Shown: positions 15,161 to 15,574 of the stretch, one piece after another
How the letters are laid out: each line of letters opens with the position of its first letter
How positions within the stretch are numbered: position 1 is the first letter of the stretch
Source: Timburyella sp030842085
GTDB taxonomy: Bacteria; Bacillota; Clostridia; Oscillospirales; Acutalibacteraceae
Assembly: GCA_030842085.1 (NCBI GenBank)
Contig: JAUUSE010000039.1
Coordinates: forward strand, 1 to 15,574
Length of the DNA: 15,574 bases
Direction: 5' to 3'
Position numbers and translations under genes: made by a program
Notes under the pieces: model-generated
Databases searched by the model: none
Seen by the model: only the letters and a program-made list of their open reading frames with translations
Told to the model about the DNA's origin: nothing

Positions 15161-15447
15161 AATATGGCTTGACCGTCCAATGCACCGCCGGCATGACCAG
15201 GCTTATGAATTTGGGTCATGACAAAAACGGAATACTTAAGGGAATATTAAGCATATATTTTGTCGAAATTTATTAATATATGATGAATTTATGATATAAT
15301 AAGGATATAAATCATATATTTTAAGAGAAAATAGAATGTGATAAAAATGGGAATATAATTTTATACTCTGCGGGCAGGTTAGATAAATCTGTTATAAATA
15401 TACGTCTAAGACAGGGCACAATCTGTTTTTAAAGGAGCTGAATTTAA
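15161..15447 (+). promoter_or_regulatory. Spacer with an extended -10 promoter for the downstream membrane protein
   Basis: TGATATAAT at 15292-15300 is a perfect extended -10 (TGnTATAAT) without a good -35, predicting a leader of about 140 bases. Upstream, CATGACC (15192-15198) and GGTCATG (15214-15220) form a 7-bp inverted repeat with a 15-base loop soon after birA. A weak stem AAGACAG/CTGTTTT (15408-15427) followed by a few T lies just before the Shine-Dalgarno AAAGGAG (15431-15437). No gene is recognised; the frames of 24-27 codons here have no support. Confidence 0.45.
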
Positions 15448-15574
15448 ATGAAATCTAAGATTTCTAAAGCAACTCTTATAACAGGGCTGCTTACGCTTCC
15501 TGTTTTTATCGCCAGCCTGATTTCTCTGCTGTTTTTTTCAAGCATATGGGGTGCTGCTGTAAAAGTGGTAGGCT
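15448..15574 (+). CDS. Membrane protein, N-terminal fragment (runs off the window)
   Basis: Forty-two codons are visible after ATG 15448, with AAAGGAG ten bases upstream. The sequence starts with a short basic head (MKSKISK) and then a long hydrophobic stretch (LITGLLTLPVFIASLISLLF and on to about residue 41). It could be an uncleaved signal anchor or the first helices of a multi-pass protein. Too little is present to name a family. Confidence 0.7.
   Translation, partial: MKSKISKATLITGLLTLPVFIASLISLLFFSSIWGAAVKVVG

Noticed and set aside
15147..15276. Two short ORFs (24 and 27 codons) after birA
   Set aside because: They lack Shine-Dalgarno sequences and any recognisable motif, and they overlap an inverted repeat.

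Overview
The window looks like a piece of a Clostridia-type (low-to-mid GC Firmicutes) chromosome just downstream of the replication origin. The order S4-domain protein, recF, remB/yaaB, gyrB, gyrA is the classical dnaA-dnaN-yaaA-recF-yaaB-gyrB-gyrA layout of Gram-positive bacteria. dnaA and dnaN should lie just left of base 1. Strong AGGAGG-type ribosome binding sites, heavy use of ATA for isoleucine and GyrA/GyrB sequences of Gram-positive type agree with this. I saw no tRNA, rRNA, CRISPR array, insertion sequence or phage gene.

Layout. Bases 2-3480 (+) are a tight replication/repair operon: the 3' end of the S4 RNA-binding gene, recF, remB and gyrB, with short gaps or overlaps. gyrA (3606-6107, +) follows after a 125-base gap that carries a perfect 17-base palindrome; a GC-rich hairpin ends it. 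A dCMP deaminase gene (comEB-like, 6499-6987, -) with its own promoter converges on gyrA and is bracketed by two near-identical 21-22 base direct repeats. The next 630 bases hold divergent promoters, two DnaA-box-like sites and a small ORF whose reading frame is broken exactly at a G-GGA-AAT slippery heptamer. Then come rsmA/ksgA (7634-8497, +), a decayed copy of its own 3' end, an unknown single-pass membrane protein (8747-9685, +) and a SERCA/PMCA-type calcium pump (9730-12417, +) with a strong terminator.

Converging on the pump is a three-gene operon of unknown function (14082 to 12522, -): an 82-residue helical protein, a 145-residue protein with an internal repeat, and a 280-residue protein with a long Gln/Ser/Asn/Arg/Tyr-rich low-complexity middle and a hydrophobic tail. 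This is the least explained set of genes here. Divergent from it is an HTH-less biotin-protein ligase (14384-15160, +) with an altered biotin-loop motif, then the first 42 codons of a membrane protein.

Most genes are housekeeping: DNA topology and repair (gyrase, RecF), nucleotide supply (dCMP deaminase), rRNA maturation (RsmA), Ca2+ export and protein biotinylation. The most interesting signals lie in the spacers (possible recoding or frameshift, decayed duplication, flanking repeats, palindrome) and in the three-gene operon.
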